A program made the position numbers and the translations under genes. Of a stretch of 32,604 bases of DNA, positions 1-7,886 are shown in pieces. The notes under the pieces were generated by a model. It saw only the letters and a list, made by a program, of their open reading frames with translations. It searched no databases and was not told the DNA's origin. Source of the stretch: Pseudoflavonifractor phocaeensis (GTDB lineage: Bacteria; Bacillota; Clostridia; Oscillospirales; Oscillospiraceae). Location of the stretch: positions 1 through 32,604 of the forward strand of contig NZ_JACJLC010000027.1 in assembly GCF_016901955.1 (NCBI RefSeq), written 5' to 3'. How positions within the stretch are numbered: the first letter of the stretch is position 1; the number at the start of each line of letters is the position of its first letter.

Positions 1-195
1 GGCCGGAGCGGCCTTGGGGGCCGGAGCGGTCTCCGCCACCACGGGGGCCTTCTTCAGCAGGGCCTCGGGCAGGATGATGGGGGGACGGCGGCCGGGAACG
101 GCGGGGCGCTTCAGGTACTGGTCCTCCTCCATGGCAAGGAGCATCCGCCAGGTGCGGCAGGGTACGGTACCCTTTTTATAGGAACGATCGCTCAT
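1..195 (-). CDS. Unrecognised protein, N-terminal part, cut by window edge
   Basis: I do not recognise this gene. The frame is open from an ATG at 195 to the window edge, giving 65 visible residues. The start has a good AGGAG site about 8 bases upstream. The N-terminus is basic and polar (MSDRSYKKGTVPCRTW), then becomes rich in Pro and Arg, and the visible end is an Ala/Pro/Lys low-complexity stretch (KKAPVVAETAPAPKAAPA) that looks like a linker. There is no signal peptide or membrane segment in the visible part. It has a plausible promoter at 291-319 and is divergent from the gene at 439. The function is unknown and the C-terminal part lies outside the window. Confidence 0.6.
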   Translation of the reverse strand, partial: MSDRSYKKGTVPCRTWRMLLAMEEDQYLKRPAVPGRRPPIILPEALLKKAPVVAETAPAPKAAPA

Positions 196-290
196 GCTAC
201 AATCTCCTTTTATGTGATCTTCCCGGCTGAAGGGGAAGATATCCATCTAAATAGAATAGGAACAGGGGATAAAACCGCCTGTTCTTCAAT

Positions 291-319
291 AATATAGCAC
301 GATACCCGGGGAACTGCAA
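291..319 (-). promoter_or_regulatory. Candidate sigma-A promoter for the gene at 1-195
   Basis: Read on the minus strand, TTGCAG (314-319) is followed after 17 bases by TATATT (291-296), and the -10 carries the extended TGC prefix. It lies about 95 bases upstream of the start codon at 195. The leader contains a 7-bp inverted repeat (GAACAGG/CCTGTTC, 260-266 and 278-284). Confidence 0.5.
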
Positions 320-438
320 CGGGTGGCGGGTCAAATTCCATAAAAGGCACAATGCGGGCGAAGAAAAGGATTGCAATTTTGGCTCCGGCGTGATAGCTTC
401 TTAGAGGAATGAAAGCGTATGGGAAAGGGGCGATGGAA

Positions 439-2307
439 ATGCCTGGCCAGGAAGAATATCTGGCGGCCCAGCGCATGGGTCTGCGGGACAGCAAGGCGGC
501 AGCGGCGGCGGGGGAGGATCCCTGCCTGAAGGTGCTGCCCGGGGACCCGGAGGAGCTGGCGGTACGGCGGGAGAACATGGGCCTGGTGGAGATCCCCAGC
601 GAGCTCATTGTGGGCACCTGCAACGATCTGCGGAAGAATACCTTTTCACCGGGCTTTTACCCGCTGCTGGAGCAGGACAGCGAATTTGCCAACAAGTGGG
701 CCCGGCTGTGCCAGGCCCACCTGAACGAAGGCATCCGGGATCCCATCAAGGTGGTGGAATACCTCAACCGGTTTTACGTGGTGGAGGGGCACAAGCGGGT
801 AAGCGTGCTGAAATACTTTGGCGCCATCACCGTGCCCGGCATGGTGACCCGGCTGCTGCCCAAGCCCTCTCAGGATCCGGAGGTGGCTGCCTACTACGAG
901 TTCATCAACTACTATCAGATGACCGGACTGTATTATCCCATCTTCCGCCGGCCGGGGGAGTACGGGGAACTGCTGGAGGCCCTGGGGCGGCGGCAGCGGG
1001 ACCCCTGGAGCGCCGAGGAGATCCAGAGCTTCCGCAATTTTTACTTTATGTTCCGGGACGCCTGTATGCGGGACAGCGCCGATCCCCGGTACGTGCCTGT
1101 CGCCTTTTTGGTGTATCTGTCCATTTTCGGCTACCGGGAGTCCCGGGGCAAGACCTCCATGCAGATCGCCAAAGAGCTGCCCATGATCAAGCAGGAGGTG
1201 CTCAACCGTCTGAACCATGCCGGGGCCACCCTCATGCTGGAGGATATCGTAAAAAAGCCTCTGTTTTCCCTGCCCATCACGGACCGGCTGTGCGTGGCCT
1301 TCATCCACGCCGGCAGCAGCGAAAACTCCACCTGGGTGTACGACCACGAGTGCGGACGCTATCAGCTGGAGAGCACTCTGAGGGACCATGTGTACACCAT
1401 GGCCTATGAGAACGCCCTCACCCGGGAGGCGGCGGAGCGTGCCGTGCAGGATGCCCTGAACAAAGGAGCGGATCTGATCTTTACCACGCACCCCAGTCTG
1501 ATGCCCGCCAGCATGAAATACGCCGTGCTCCATCCGGAGGTGCGGTTTTTCAACTGCTCCCTCAATACCTCCACCCCCTCGGTGCGCACCTACTATCCCC
1601 GGCTGTACGAAGCCAAGTTCATCAAGGGGGCCATCGCCGGCACCCTGGCCCGGGATGGCCGCATCGGCTACGTGGCGGGCACCCCCATTCCCGGGGCTAT
1701 TGCCGCCATCAACGCCTTTGCCCAGGGAGTTCAGATGGTGAACGCCAACGCCCGGGTGGTGCTGGCCTGGGACTGCCTGAAGGAGGGCGGTGGGCTGGAG
1801 AGCCTGCTGGACAAGGGTATCGTTTACATCGACGACAAGGACCGCCTGGCCGCCAACACCGGCACCCGCAGCCGGGAACTCCACAATCTGGCCCTGATCT
1901 ATTGCGACTGGGGCCGGTTCTATGAGAGCCTGGTCCGCCGGGTGCTGGACGGCAGCTGGAAGAGAGAGGCCAAGGGGGGAGGCGCCATCAGCTACTGGTG
2001 GGGTATGGGGCAGAAGGCGGTGGATGTGCTCTGCTCCCGCCGCCTGCCCTCCGGGACCCGGCGGCTGGCCAGCCTGCTGCGGGACGCCCTGCGCCTGGAG
2101 CGGCTGGACCCCTTCTATGGGGAACTGATGAACCAGCAGGGCAAGCTGGTGTACGGCCAGGACTCCACGCTTCCGGCGGGGCAGATCCTGGCTATGGACT
2201 GGCTGACCAACCATGTGGATGGGCATATTCCCCAGTCCGGGGAACTCACCGCCCAGGCCAGAGAGATGCTGCGGATCTATGGAATGGAAAAGGGGAGGAC
2301 GGAGTGA
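439..2307 (+). CDS. Cytosolic ParB-like / BMP-family substrate-binding-like protein
   Basis: This protein of about 622 residues has two recognisable parts. Around residues 45-135 is a ParB/Srx-like segment with the motif YVVEGHKRVSVLKYFG, which matches the ParB-type (E)GHxR box. From about residue 280 to 480 it resembles the BMP/PnrA (Med) family of periplasmic binding proteins, with LCVAFIHAGS, GADLIFTTHPS, FIKGAIAGTLA and GRIGYVAGTPIPG. Exported BMP proteins begin with a lipoprotein signal; here none is visible, so the ligand domain is probably cytosolic and may act as a sensor rather than a transport subunit. I chose ATG 439 because AAAGGGG sits 8 bases upstream. ATG 409 is also in frame, but AGAGGA directly abuts it. 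The end overlaps the next gene by four bases (GTGA), implying translational coupling. The role and ligand (perhaps a nucleoside) are inference. Confidence 0.8.
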   Translation: MPGQEEYLAAQRMGLRDSKAAAAAGEDPCLKVLPGDPEELAVRRENMGLVEIPSELIVGTCNDLRKNTFSPGFYPLLEQDSEFANKWARLCQAHLNEGIRDPIKVVEYLNRFYVVEGHKRVSVLKYFGAITVPGMVTRLLPKPSQDPEVAAYYEFINYYQMTGLYYPIFRRPGEYGELLEALGRRQRDPWSAEEIQSFRNFYFMFRDACMRDSADPRYVPVAFLVYLSIFGYRESRGKTSMQIAKELPMIKQEVLNRLNHAGATLMLEDIVKKPLFSLPITDRLCVAFIHAGSSENSTWVYDHECGRYQLESTLRDHVYTMAYENALTREAAERAVQDALNKGADLIFTTHPSLMPASMKYAVLHPEVRFFNCSLNTSTPSVRTYYPRLYEAKFIKGAIAGTLARDGRIGYVAGTPIPGAIAAINAFAQGVQMVNANARVVLAWDCLKEGGGLESLLDKGIVYIDDKDRLAANTGTRSRELHNLALIYCDWGRFYESLVRRVLDGSWKREAKGGGAISYWWGMGQKAVDVLCSRRLPSGTRRLASLLRDALRLERLDPFYGELMNQQGKLVYGQDSTLPAGQILAMDWLTNHVDGHIPQSGELTAQAREMLRIYGMEKGRTE

Positions 2308-2894
2308 AGATCCTGGTCATCGCAGACTATGAGTCCCCCGCGCTGTGGGACTATTACGCCCCGGGCAAGCTGGACGGCCTGGACCTGATCCTCTCCTGTG
2401 GGGATTTGAAATCCAGCTACCTGTCCTTTTTGGCCACCTTTGCTCCCTGCCCGGTGCTCTATGTCCACGGTAACCACGACGGGCACTACGAAAAGGACCC
2501 GCCCCAGGGGTGCACCTGCATCGACGGTATGTGCTATCAGTACCAGGGGGTGCGTATCGTGGGGCTGGGCGGGTCCATGCGGTACAAAATGGGACCCTTC
2601 CAGTATACTGAGTGGGAAATGCGCTGGCGGGCCATGAAGCTGGCCCCCCGGCTGCGGCTCAAGGGTGGATTCGATATTCTCCTCACCCATGCCCCCGGCA
2701 TGGATATGGTGCCCTGCAACGATCTGGCCCACCAGGGCTTCCAGACCTTCAACCGGATGCTGGACAAGTACCGCCCCGCCCTCTTTCTCCACGGCCACAC
2801 CCACCTGAACTACGGCAGGGCCATCCGGCGGGAGAGCCAGTATGGGGCCACCCGGGTGGTCAACGGGTACGAGCGGTATATCGTGGAGCTGTGA
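2304..2894 (+). CDS. Calcineurin-like metallophosphoesterase
   Basis: This 196-residue protein belongs to the calcineurin-like phosphoesterase superfamily. Visible motifs in order are IADYES (D8), SCGDLK (D34), VHGNHD (N57-H58), LLTHAPG and HGHTH near the C-terminus. The first motif is usually DxH; here it reads D-Y-E, so the first metal ligand may differ. It has no signal peptide, so it is likely cytosolic. The start is a GTG preceded by GGGGAGGACGGA and overlaps the upstream stop (GTGA). That coupling, and the absence of any other gene between the two terminators, suggests that it works with the ParB-BMP protein, perhaps hydrolysing a phosphoester linked to the sensed ligand. The substrate cannot be told from sequence. 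Confidence 0.88.
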   Translation: MKILVIADYESPALWDYYAPGKLDGLDLILSCGDLKSSYLSFLATFAPCPVLYVHGNHDGHYEKDPPQGCTCIDGMCYQYQGVRIVGLGGSMRYKMGPFQYTEWEMRWRAMKLAPRLRLKGGFDILLTHAPGMDMVPCNDLAHQGFQTFNRMLDKYRPALFLHGHTHLNYGRAIRRESQYGATRVVNGYERYIVEL

Positions 2895-2920
2895 GGAGAA
2901 TGGATCGCTTCTGAACGTGA

Positions 2921-2960
2921 AAAGGCGTGGACCGCGGCTGCGGTCCACGCCTTTGTTCTT
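2921..2960. terminator. Bidirectional intrinsic terminator
   Basis: A perfect 15-bp stem (2921-2935 with 2940-2954) has a GGCT loop. Its A-rich start and T-rich end serve both convergent genes, the phosphoesterase on plus and the phosphoglucomutase on minus. Confidence 0.85.
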
Positions 2961-2973
2961 ATGAAGATGTGGC

Positions 2974-4701
2974 TCAGTTCTTCAGAGTCTCAGCCCAGGC
3001 GGCGTATTTGGCAACCTTGTCGTCAGCCTCGGCCTTGGAGGCGCCGTTGGCCAGGATGTACACCTTGACCTTGGGCTCGGTGCCAGAGGGACGGACGATG
3101 AGGCTGGTGCCGTCGGCCATCTCATAGCGCAGCACGTTGGAGCCGGAGAGCTCCATGGTGGTCTTGGAGCCGTCGGCCACGTTGACCACGGAGCCGTCCT
3201 TGTAGTCCTTCTGCTGGGCCACCGCCACGCCGGCGATCTCCACCGGGGGCTTCTCCCGCAGGTTGGCCATCAGGTCGGCCATCTTCTTCAGGCCGTCCAG
3301 GCCGGGCATCACCAGGTTCATGGTGCGCTCGCCGTAGAAGCCGTACTTCTCGTAGCACTTCTGCAGGGCGTCGTACAGGGTCATGCCCTGACCGGCGTAC
3401 CAGGCGGCCATCTCGCTCAGAGCCATGGAGGCGGTAACGGCGTCCTTGTCCCGGACGTAGTCGCCCAGCATGTAGCCGTAGCTCTCCTCGTAGGAGAAGA
3501 TGACCTTGCCCTCGCCGGCGTTCTCCAGCTTGTCCTTTTTCTCAGCCAGGAACTTGAAGCCGGTGAAGGTGTCATAGCACTGCAGGCCGTTGGTCTCAGC
3601 CACCTTGCGGGCCATCTCAGTGGTGACGATGGTCTTGAGGGCCACGGGCTTCTCGGGCATCTTGCCCGTGCGGTTCTTGGCGCCGATCAGGTAGTCCAGC
3701 AGGAGCACGCCGGTCTGGTTGCCGGAGATGACCACGAACTCGCCCTGGTCGTTGCGCACCATGATGCCCACGCGGTCGGCGTCGGGGTCGGAGCCCAGGA
3801 TGAAGTCGGCCCCTTCCTTCTTGGCCAGGTCCACTGCCAGGTAGAAGCCCTCGGGGTTCTCCGGGTTGGGGGAGACCACAGTGGGGAAGTTGCCGTCAAT
3901 GACCATCTGCTCAGGCACGCAGATCACGTGCTTCATGCCCAGGCGGCGCAGGGCCTCGGGGATCAGCTTGTGGCCGGTGCCGTGGAAGGGGGTGTATACC
4001 ATCTTGAAGGTGTCGGCCACCTTCTCCACGGCCTCCTTGTCGTTGACCTGCTCCATGACCTTGGCCAGGAATTTCTCGTCGGTCTCCTCACCCATCAGGG
4101 TGATCATGCCGCTCTTGAGGGCCTCGTCATAGTCCATGCGGACGATGGAGTCGAACAGGTCCAGCTCCTCCATCTTCCGGGCGATGGCGGAGGCGTGGTG
4201 AGGGGGCAGCTGGGCCCCGTCCTGCCAGTAGACCTTATAGCCGTTGTATTCCTTGGGATTGTGGCTGGCAGTGACGTTGACGCCGGCGATGCAGCCATAT
4301 TCCCGGACGGCGAAGGACACTTCGGGAGTGGGGCGGAGGGCGTCAAACAGGCGCACCTTGATGCCGTTGCCCGCCATGACGCAGGCGGTCTCCCGGGCGA
4401 AGAGCTCGGAATTATTGCGGCAGTCGTAGCACACGGCCACGCCACGGGCCACAGCCTCGGGACCTTCGGCCTTGATGACCTCGGCAAAGGCCTGGGTGGC
4501 ATGGCGTACCACATGGATGTTCATCTGGTGCAGGCCCACGCACATGGTGCCCCGCAGGCCGGCGGTACCAAAGTCCAGAGGGGCGAAGAAGCGGCTCTCG
4601 ATCTCCTTTTCGTCCCCGGCGATGGACTGGAGCTCCGCCTTTTCCTCGGTGCTGAGGGCGGGACTGTTGAGCCACTTCTCATATACATCACGATAAGCCA
4701 T
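2974..4701 (-). CDS. pgcA: Alpha-phosphoglucomutase (phosphohexomutase)
   Basis: It interconverts glucose-1-phosphate and glucose-6-phosphate (EC 5.4.2.2), feeding UDP-glucose and envelope glycan synthesis. The 575-residue length and motifs fit the PgcA type. The catalytic serine loop is VNVTASHNPKEYNG (Ser146), the Mg2+ loop is GSDPDADRVGI (Asp305, Asp307, Asp309), the sugar-binding loop is SYEESYGYMLGD, and the phosphate-binding loop near the C-terminus is VRPSGTEPK. All four are intact. I chose ATG 4701 because GGAGG lies 8 bases upstream; a TTG at 4716 overlaps that ribosome site. It appears monocistronic, with its own extended -10 promoter and a shared downstream terminator. Phosphomannomutase activity is also possible in this family. 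Confidence 0.95.
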   Translation of the reverse strand: MAYRDVYEKWLNSPALSTEEKAELQSIAGDEKEIESRFFAPLDFGTAGLRGTMCVGLHQMNIHVVRHATQAFAEVIKAEGPEAVARGVAVCYDCRNNSELFARETACVMAGNGIKVRLFDALRPTPEVSFAVREYGCIAGVNVTASHNPKEYNGYKVYWQDGAQLPPHHASAIARKMEELDLFDSIVRMDYDEALKSGMITLMGEETDEKFLAKVMEQVNDKEAVEKVADTFKMVYTPFHGTGHKLIPEALRRLGMKHVICVPEQMVIDGNFPTVVSPNPENPEGFYLAVDLAKKEGADFILGSDPDADRVGIMVRNDQGEFVVISGNQTGVLLLDYLIGAKNRTGKMPEKPVALKTIVTTEMARKVAETNGLQCYDTFTGFKFLAEKKDKLENAGEGKVIFSYEESYGYMLGDYVRDKDAVTASMALSEMAAWYAGQGMTLYDALQKCYEKYGFYGERTMNLVMPGLDGLKKMADLMANLREKPPVEIAGVAVAQQKDYKDGSVVNVADGSKTTMELSGSNVLRYEMADGTSLIVRPSGTEPKVKVYILANGASKAEADDKVAKYAAWAETLKN

Positions 4702-4760
4702 GGGAATTACCTCCAATACAATATCTCAAATTTCAGGGAAAACACATCACTGCATTTGTG

Positions 4761-4769
4761 ATTATAGCA
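4761..4769 (-). promoter_or_regulatory. Extended -10 promoter of phosphoglucomutase gene
   Basis: The minus strand reads TGCTATAAT, an extended -10 element, about 60 bases upstream of the ATG at 4701. The -35 match (TGGATA at 4783-4788, 16-base spacer) is weak. Confidence 0.55.
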
Positions 4770-4837
4770 CAAACCCGTTGGTATATCCAGCCCTCTTTTT
4801 GGTAAATGCAGGTGGGGAGGCAAAAAAATTCCCTGCT

Positions 4838-5326
4838 CTATTTATGGTAACCGGAGCCCTCCTCGATCTTGAAGCACCGGTAGAGCTGCTCCAGCAGCAT
4901 CACCCGGGCCAGATGGTGGGGGAAGGTCATGGGGGACATGGACAGCCGCAGATCCGCCCTGGCCTTCAGGCCCGGGTCCATGCCATAGGAGGAGCCGATG
5001 AGGAAGACCAGGGTGTTTTTTCCCGCGCCTGTCCACTTGTCCAGCCGCCGGGCCAGCTTCTCGCTGGAGAGCAGCTCCCCCTCCACACACAGGGCCACCA
5101 CTGCCGCCCCGCGGGGCAGCCTGGCGGCCACCGCCGCCCCCTCCCTGGCCAGGGCGGCGTCGATCTGGGCCCGGGAGGGGTTCTGGGGCAGCCGCTCCTC
5201 GGGCAGCTCGGTGAGCTGGAGCTTGCAGTAGGCGCTCAGCCGCTTGACATATTCCGCCGCCCCGTCTATGTAAAACTTCTCCTTCAGCTTGCCCACGCAG
5301 ATGATTTGGACGTTGACGCCTTTCAT
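4838..5326 (-). CDS. rlmH: 23S rRNA pseudouridine-1915 N3-methyltransferase RlmH
   Basis: RlmH is a SPOUT-class methyltransferase that methylates N3 of pseudouridine 1915 in helix 69 of 23S rRNA on assembled 70S ribosomes, using SAM. The 162-residue length is typical. The N-terminal IICVGKLKEKFY and the C-terminal knot signature (FLIGSSYGMD, then LSMSPMTFPHHLARVMLLEQLYR and the final YHK) are diagnostic. The usual GGxxG loop is GSSYG here, a mild departure. The ATG overlaps the stop of the upstream metallo-hydrolase by four bases (ATGA), and its GGAGG site lies inside that gene, so the two are translationally coupled. This neighbourhood is familiar from Firmicutes, where WalJ/YycJ-type proteins and RlmH occur near each other. 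Confidence 0.96.
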   Translation of the reverse strand: MKGVNVQIICVGKLKEKFYIDGAAEYVKRLSAYCKLQLTELPEERLPQNPSRAQIDAALAREGAAVAARLPRGAAVVALCVEGELLSSEKLARRLDKWTGAGKNTLVFLIGSSYGMDPGLKARADLRLSMSPMTFPHHLARVMLLEQLYRCFKIEEGSGYHK

Positions 5327-6111
5327 ACCACGTACCTCCGGCTGGGCTCGCTCCGGGGGGCCACCTCCAGGGTCACGTCCCGGCCGGGGAGAGCCCCCAT
5401 CCGGGTCAGAGCGTCCCCCACCACCTGGCGGGCCCGCTCCGGGGTGTTGTTTTCATGGGACAGGTGGGCCAGTACCACCGTGTGGGCCCCCTGCTCCACG
5501 GCGGAACACACCAGCTGAGCCCCCGCCTCGTTGGACAGGTGGCCGTAGTCTCCCAGGATACGGTCCTGGAGGAAATAGGGGTAGGGACCTGACCGAAGCC
5601 ATTCCACATCATGGTTGGCCTCAGCCACCACCAGGTGGGCGCCCCGGATGCCCTCTGCCACCGCTTGGGTCACATGGCCCAGGTCGGTGACCACCGCGGC
5701 CTTCCGCCCCTCAGCCGACAGGGCGTAACCAGTGCTCTGGGCGGCGTCATGGGGGGTGGGGTAGCTCTCGATCTCCAGCTCACCCACCTGAAAGCATTGA
5801 CCTGGCTGGATAGGGTTGAACAGGTCCTCCAGAAAGGGGATCCGGTAGCACAGCCGCAGGCCGGTGCCGCGGCTGGCGTACACAGGCAGCCGGTACTGCT
5901 TGGTGAGGGTGGCAAGGCCGGCCATATGGTCGGTATGCTCATGGGTAATGAGCACGGCGGACAGGGAGGCAGGGTCCACCCCCAGACCTCTCAGGGCGGT
6001 GGTGATCCGGCGGCAGGAAATGCCGGTGTCCACCAACACACGGGTAGACCCACTGCTCACCAGCAGGCAGTTGCCGCTGGAGCCGCTGGCCAGGGTGTAC
6101 AGTTCCAGCAC
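5323..6111 (-). CDS. WalJ/YycJ-like MBL-fold metallo-hydrolase
   Basis: This 262-residue metallo-beta-lactamase-fold protein resembles the YycJ/WalJ group of Firmicutes, whose members are linked to cell-wall and DNA-repair phenotypes and are probably phosphodiesterases. The N-terminus LYTLASGSSGNCLLV is the family signature. Metal-binding motifs seen are ITHEHTDHMAG (HxHxDH), a later AEANHD, and DYGHLSNE and VLAHLSHENNT with further histidines. There is no signal peptide, so it is cytosolic. I selected GTG 6111 because AAAGGAG lies 7 bases upstream and it places the signature at residue 4; an ATG at 6132 is in frame but lacks a ribosome site. It is coupled to rlmH downstream. Confidence 0.9.
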   Translation of the reverse strand: MLELYTLASGSSGNCLLVSSGSTRVLVDTGISCRRITTALRGLGVDPASLSAVLITHEHTDHMAGLATLTKQYRLPVYASRGTGLRLCYRIPFLEDLFNPIQPGQCFQVGELEIESYPTPHDAAQSTGYALSAEGRKAAVVTDLGHVTQAVAEGIRGAHLVVAEANHDVEWLRSGPYPYFLQDRILGDYGHLSNEAGAQLVCSAVEQGAHTVVLAHLSHENNTPERARQVVGDALTRMGALPGRDVTLEVAPRSEPSRRYVV

Positions 6112-6167
6112 AAACTCACTCCTTTGTTCCAATAAAACTGTCCCGCCGGGCGGGGCTTTTAGGCAAC

Positions 6168-6202
6168 AAAACCAAGCGGGAGCAACGCCCCCGCCTGGTT
6201 TT
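6168..6202 (-). terminator. Intrinsic terminator downstream of murA
   Basis: On the minus strand, AAAACCAGGCGGG pairs with CCCGCTTGGTTTT (one G-T wobble) around a 9-base loop, just past the murA stop at 6216. The stem end is T-rich. It partly insulates the metallo-hydrolase/rlmH pair, though read-through from murA is possible. Confidence 0.65.
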
Positions 6203-6215
6203 CAATCAGCTATAT

Positions 6216-7508
6216 TCAGCCCACCTGGGCCTGTTTATCCTCGTCGGGGGTGACCACCACACGGATATCTGCCCCTACACCGGAGAGCTTGCGGACGATG
6301 TCCTCATAGCCTCGCTCAATGTGACGGATGCAGCCGATCTCAGTGGTACCCTGGGCGGCCAGTCCGGCAATGACCATGGCGGCTCCGGCCCGCAGGTCGC
6401 AGGCCTGGATGCGGGCGCCGGTGAATTTCTCCACGCCCTCAATGACGGCGATCTTACCATCCACCTGGATTTGGGCCCCCATGCGGCGGAACTCGTCCAC
6501 ATAGCGGTACCGGTTGTCCCACACGCCCTCGGTGATGACGCTGGTGCCCTCCGCCAGGCAGAGGACGGCGGCGATCTGAGGCTGCATATCGGTGGGGAAG
6601 CCGGGATAGGGCAGGGTCTTGATGTTGGTGCGGGTCAGCTTGCCGGTGCGGCGCACCAGTACGGCGTCGTCCCGCTCCTCCACCTCCACGCCCATCTCCA
6701 CCAGCTTGGCGGTGATGCACTCCAGGTGCTTGGGGATCACGTTCTTGATGAGGACCTCGCCGCCGGTGGCGGCCACGGCGGTCATGTAGGTGCCCGCCTC
6801 GATCTGGTCGGGGATGATGGAATAGGTGCCGCCGCTGAGGCGCTCCACTCCCCGGATTTTGATGACGTCTGTGCCAGCCCCCATGATCTCGGCCCCCATG
6901 GAGTTGAGGAAATTGGCCAGATCCACGATATGGGGTTCCTTGGCGGCGTTTTCAATGATGGTCATACCGTCGGCCAGGGCGGCGGCCAGCATAATGTTCA
7001 TCGTAGCCCCCACGGACACGATATCCAGGTAGACCTGGGTGCCCTGCATCCGGCCGTTCTTGGCACGGGCATGGATATAGCCTCCGTGAACGTCCACGTT
7101 GGCGCCCATGGCCACGAAGCCCTTGATGTGCTGGTCAATGGGGCGGCCGCCGAAGTCGCAGCCCCCCGGCGGGGGCACCTCGGCGCAGCCAAACCGGCCC
7201 AGCAGAGCGCCGATGAGATAATAGGAAGCGCGGATCTTCCGGGCCAGCTCATCGGGGACCCGGGCATTGCGGATATGGGAACAATCTACGTCCACCGTGG
7301 TACGGTTGACGGTGCGCACATCGGCCCCCAGCTCCTGGAGGATGCGCAACAACAGCGTCACATCGCTGATCTGGGGCAGGTTCTCAATGCGGCACACCCC
7401 GTCCACCAGCAGGGCGGCGGGGATGATGGCCACAGCGGCGTTCTTGGCGCCGCTGATGTCGATCTCACCATAAAGCGGCTTTCCGCCGTGAATCACATAT
7501 TTTGTCAA
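6216..7508 (-). CDS. murA: UDP-N-acetylglucosamine 1-carboxyvinyltransferase MurA
   Basis: MurA transfers enolpyruvate from PEP to UDP-GlcNAc, the first committed step of peptidoglycan synthesis (EC 2.5.1.7), in the cytosol. At 430 residues it has the normal length. Conserved features include ISGAKNAA with Lys22 and PPPGGCDFGGRPID with Cys117, the equivalent of E. coli Cys115, so it should be fosfomycin-sensitive at this position. Also visible are DQIEAGTYM and the C-terminal GAAMVIAGLAAQGTTEI. The start is a TTG (7506-7508) with AGAGGG 8 bases upstream; family alignment (start just before KYVIHGGKPL) supports it over a later GTG. Firmicutes often carry two murA paralogues; this one cannot be assigned to type 1 or 2 with certainty. 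Confidence 0.96.
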   Translation of the reverse strand: MTKYVIHGGKPLYGEIDISGAKNAAVAIIPAALLVDGVCRIENLPQISDVTLLLRILQELGADVRTVNRTTVDVDCSHIRNARVPDELARKIRASYYLIGALLGRFGCAEVPPPGGCDFGGRPIDQHIKGFVAMGANVDVHGGYIHARAKNGRMQGTQVYLDIVSVGATMNIMLAAALADGMTIIENAAKEPHIVDLANFLNSMGAEIMGAGTDVIKIRGVERLSGGTYSIIPDQIEAGTYMTAVAATGGEVLIKNVIPKHLECITAKLVEMGVEVEERDDAVLVRRTGKLTRTNIKTLPYPGFPTDMQPQIAAVLCLAEGTSVITEGVWDNRYRYVDEFRRMGAQIQVDGKIAVIEGVEKFTGARIQACDLRAGAAMVIAGLAAQGTTEIGCIRHIERGYEDIVRKLSGVGADIRVVVTPDEDKQAQVG

Positions 7509-7639
7509 AACTGCAACCCTCTATTCCTTCCTCGGGCCGGGAAGGCCCGGAAGCTCCAAAACCGGTATGTACCGGCATCAACTGCAAAAGACAGGTGACC
7601 GGGCGCTCCTTTTCTGAAAAGACGCGGTCATACAGATAT

Positions 7640-7668
7640 ATTATAACATAAGGGAGAAGAAAAGCAAA
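7640..7668 (-). promoter_or_regulatory. Candidate murA promoter
   Basis: The minus strand carries TATAAT (7640-7645) with an extended TG prefix and, 17 bases upstream, TTTGCT (7663-7668), a poor -35. The predicted leader to the TTG start is about 125 bases. Apart from this and the terminator at 7824-7866, I see nothing in the 378-base gap 7509-7886. Confidence 0.5.
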
Positions 7669-7823
7669 GTCTTTCTTCTCGTGGCGGGAAAAAGAGCGGG
7701 CTTTTTATCAGTAACATACCCGGTTTTCCGCCAATTATACCCCGCCGCGACCAAACGCCGCTATTCTCAGGGCAGGCATTATTATATCGTAAGAGCTGCC
7801 GTCTGTCTTTCTGAAATATGCAC

Positions 7824-7866
7824 AAAAAACTCCATGGTAAGCTGTGAATTTCGCAGCTTACCATGG
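7824..7866 (-). terminator. Intrinsic terminator of the NYN-LOTUS gene
   Basis: A perfect 13-bp inverted repeat (7832-7844 with 7854-7866, CCATGGTAAGCTG) can extend inward by three more pairs. On the minus strand it is followed by AG and six T. It lies 20 bases past the NYN stop codon. Confidence 0.88.
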
Positions 7867-7886
7867 AAAAACAAGGATATAAAGAG

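Noticed and set aside
7628-7864. Possible small genes in the gap upstream of murA
   Set aside because: Neither strand shows a ribosome site with a protein-like product, and one frame starts inside the terminator palindrome at 7824-7866.
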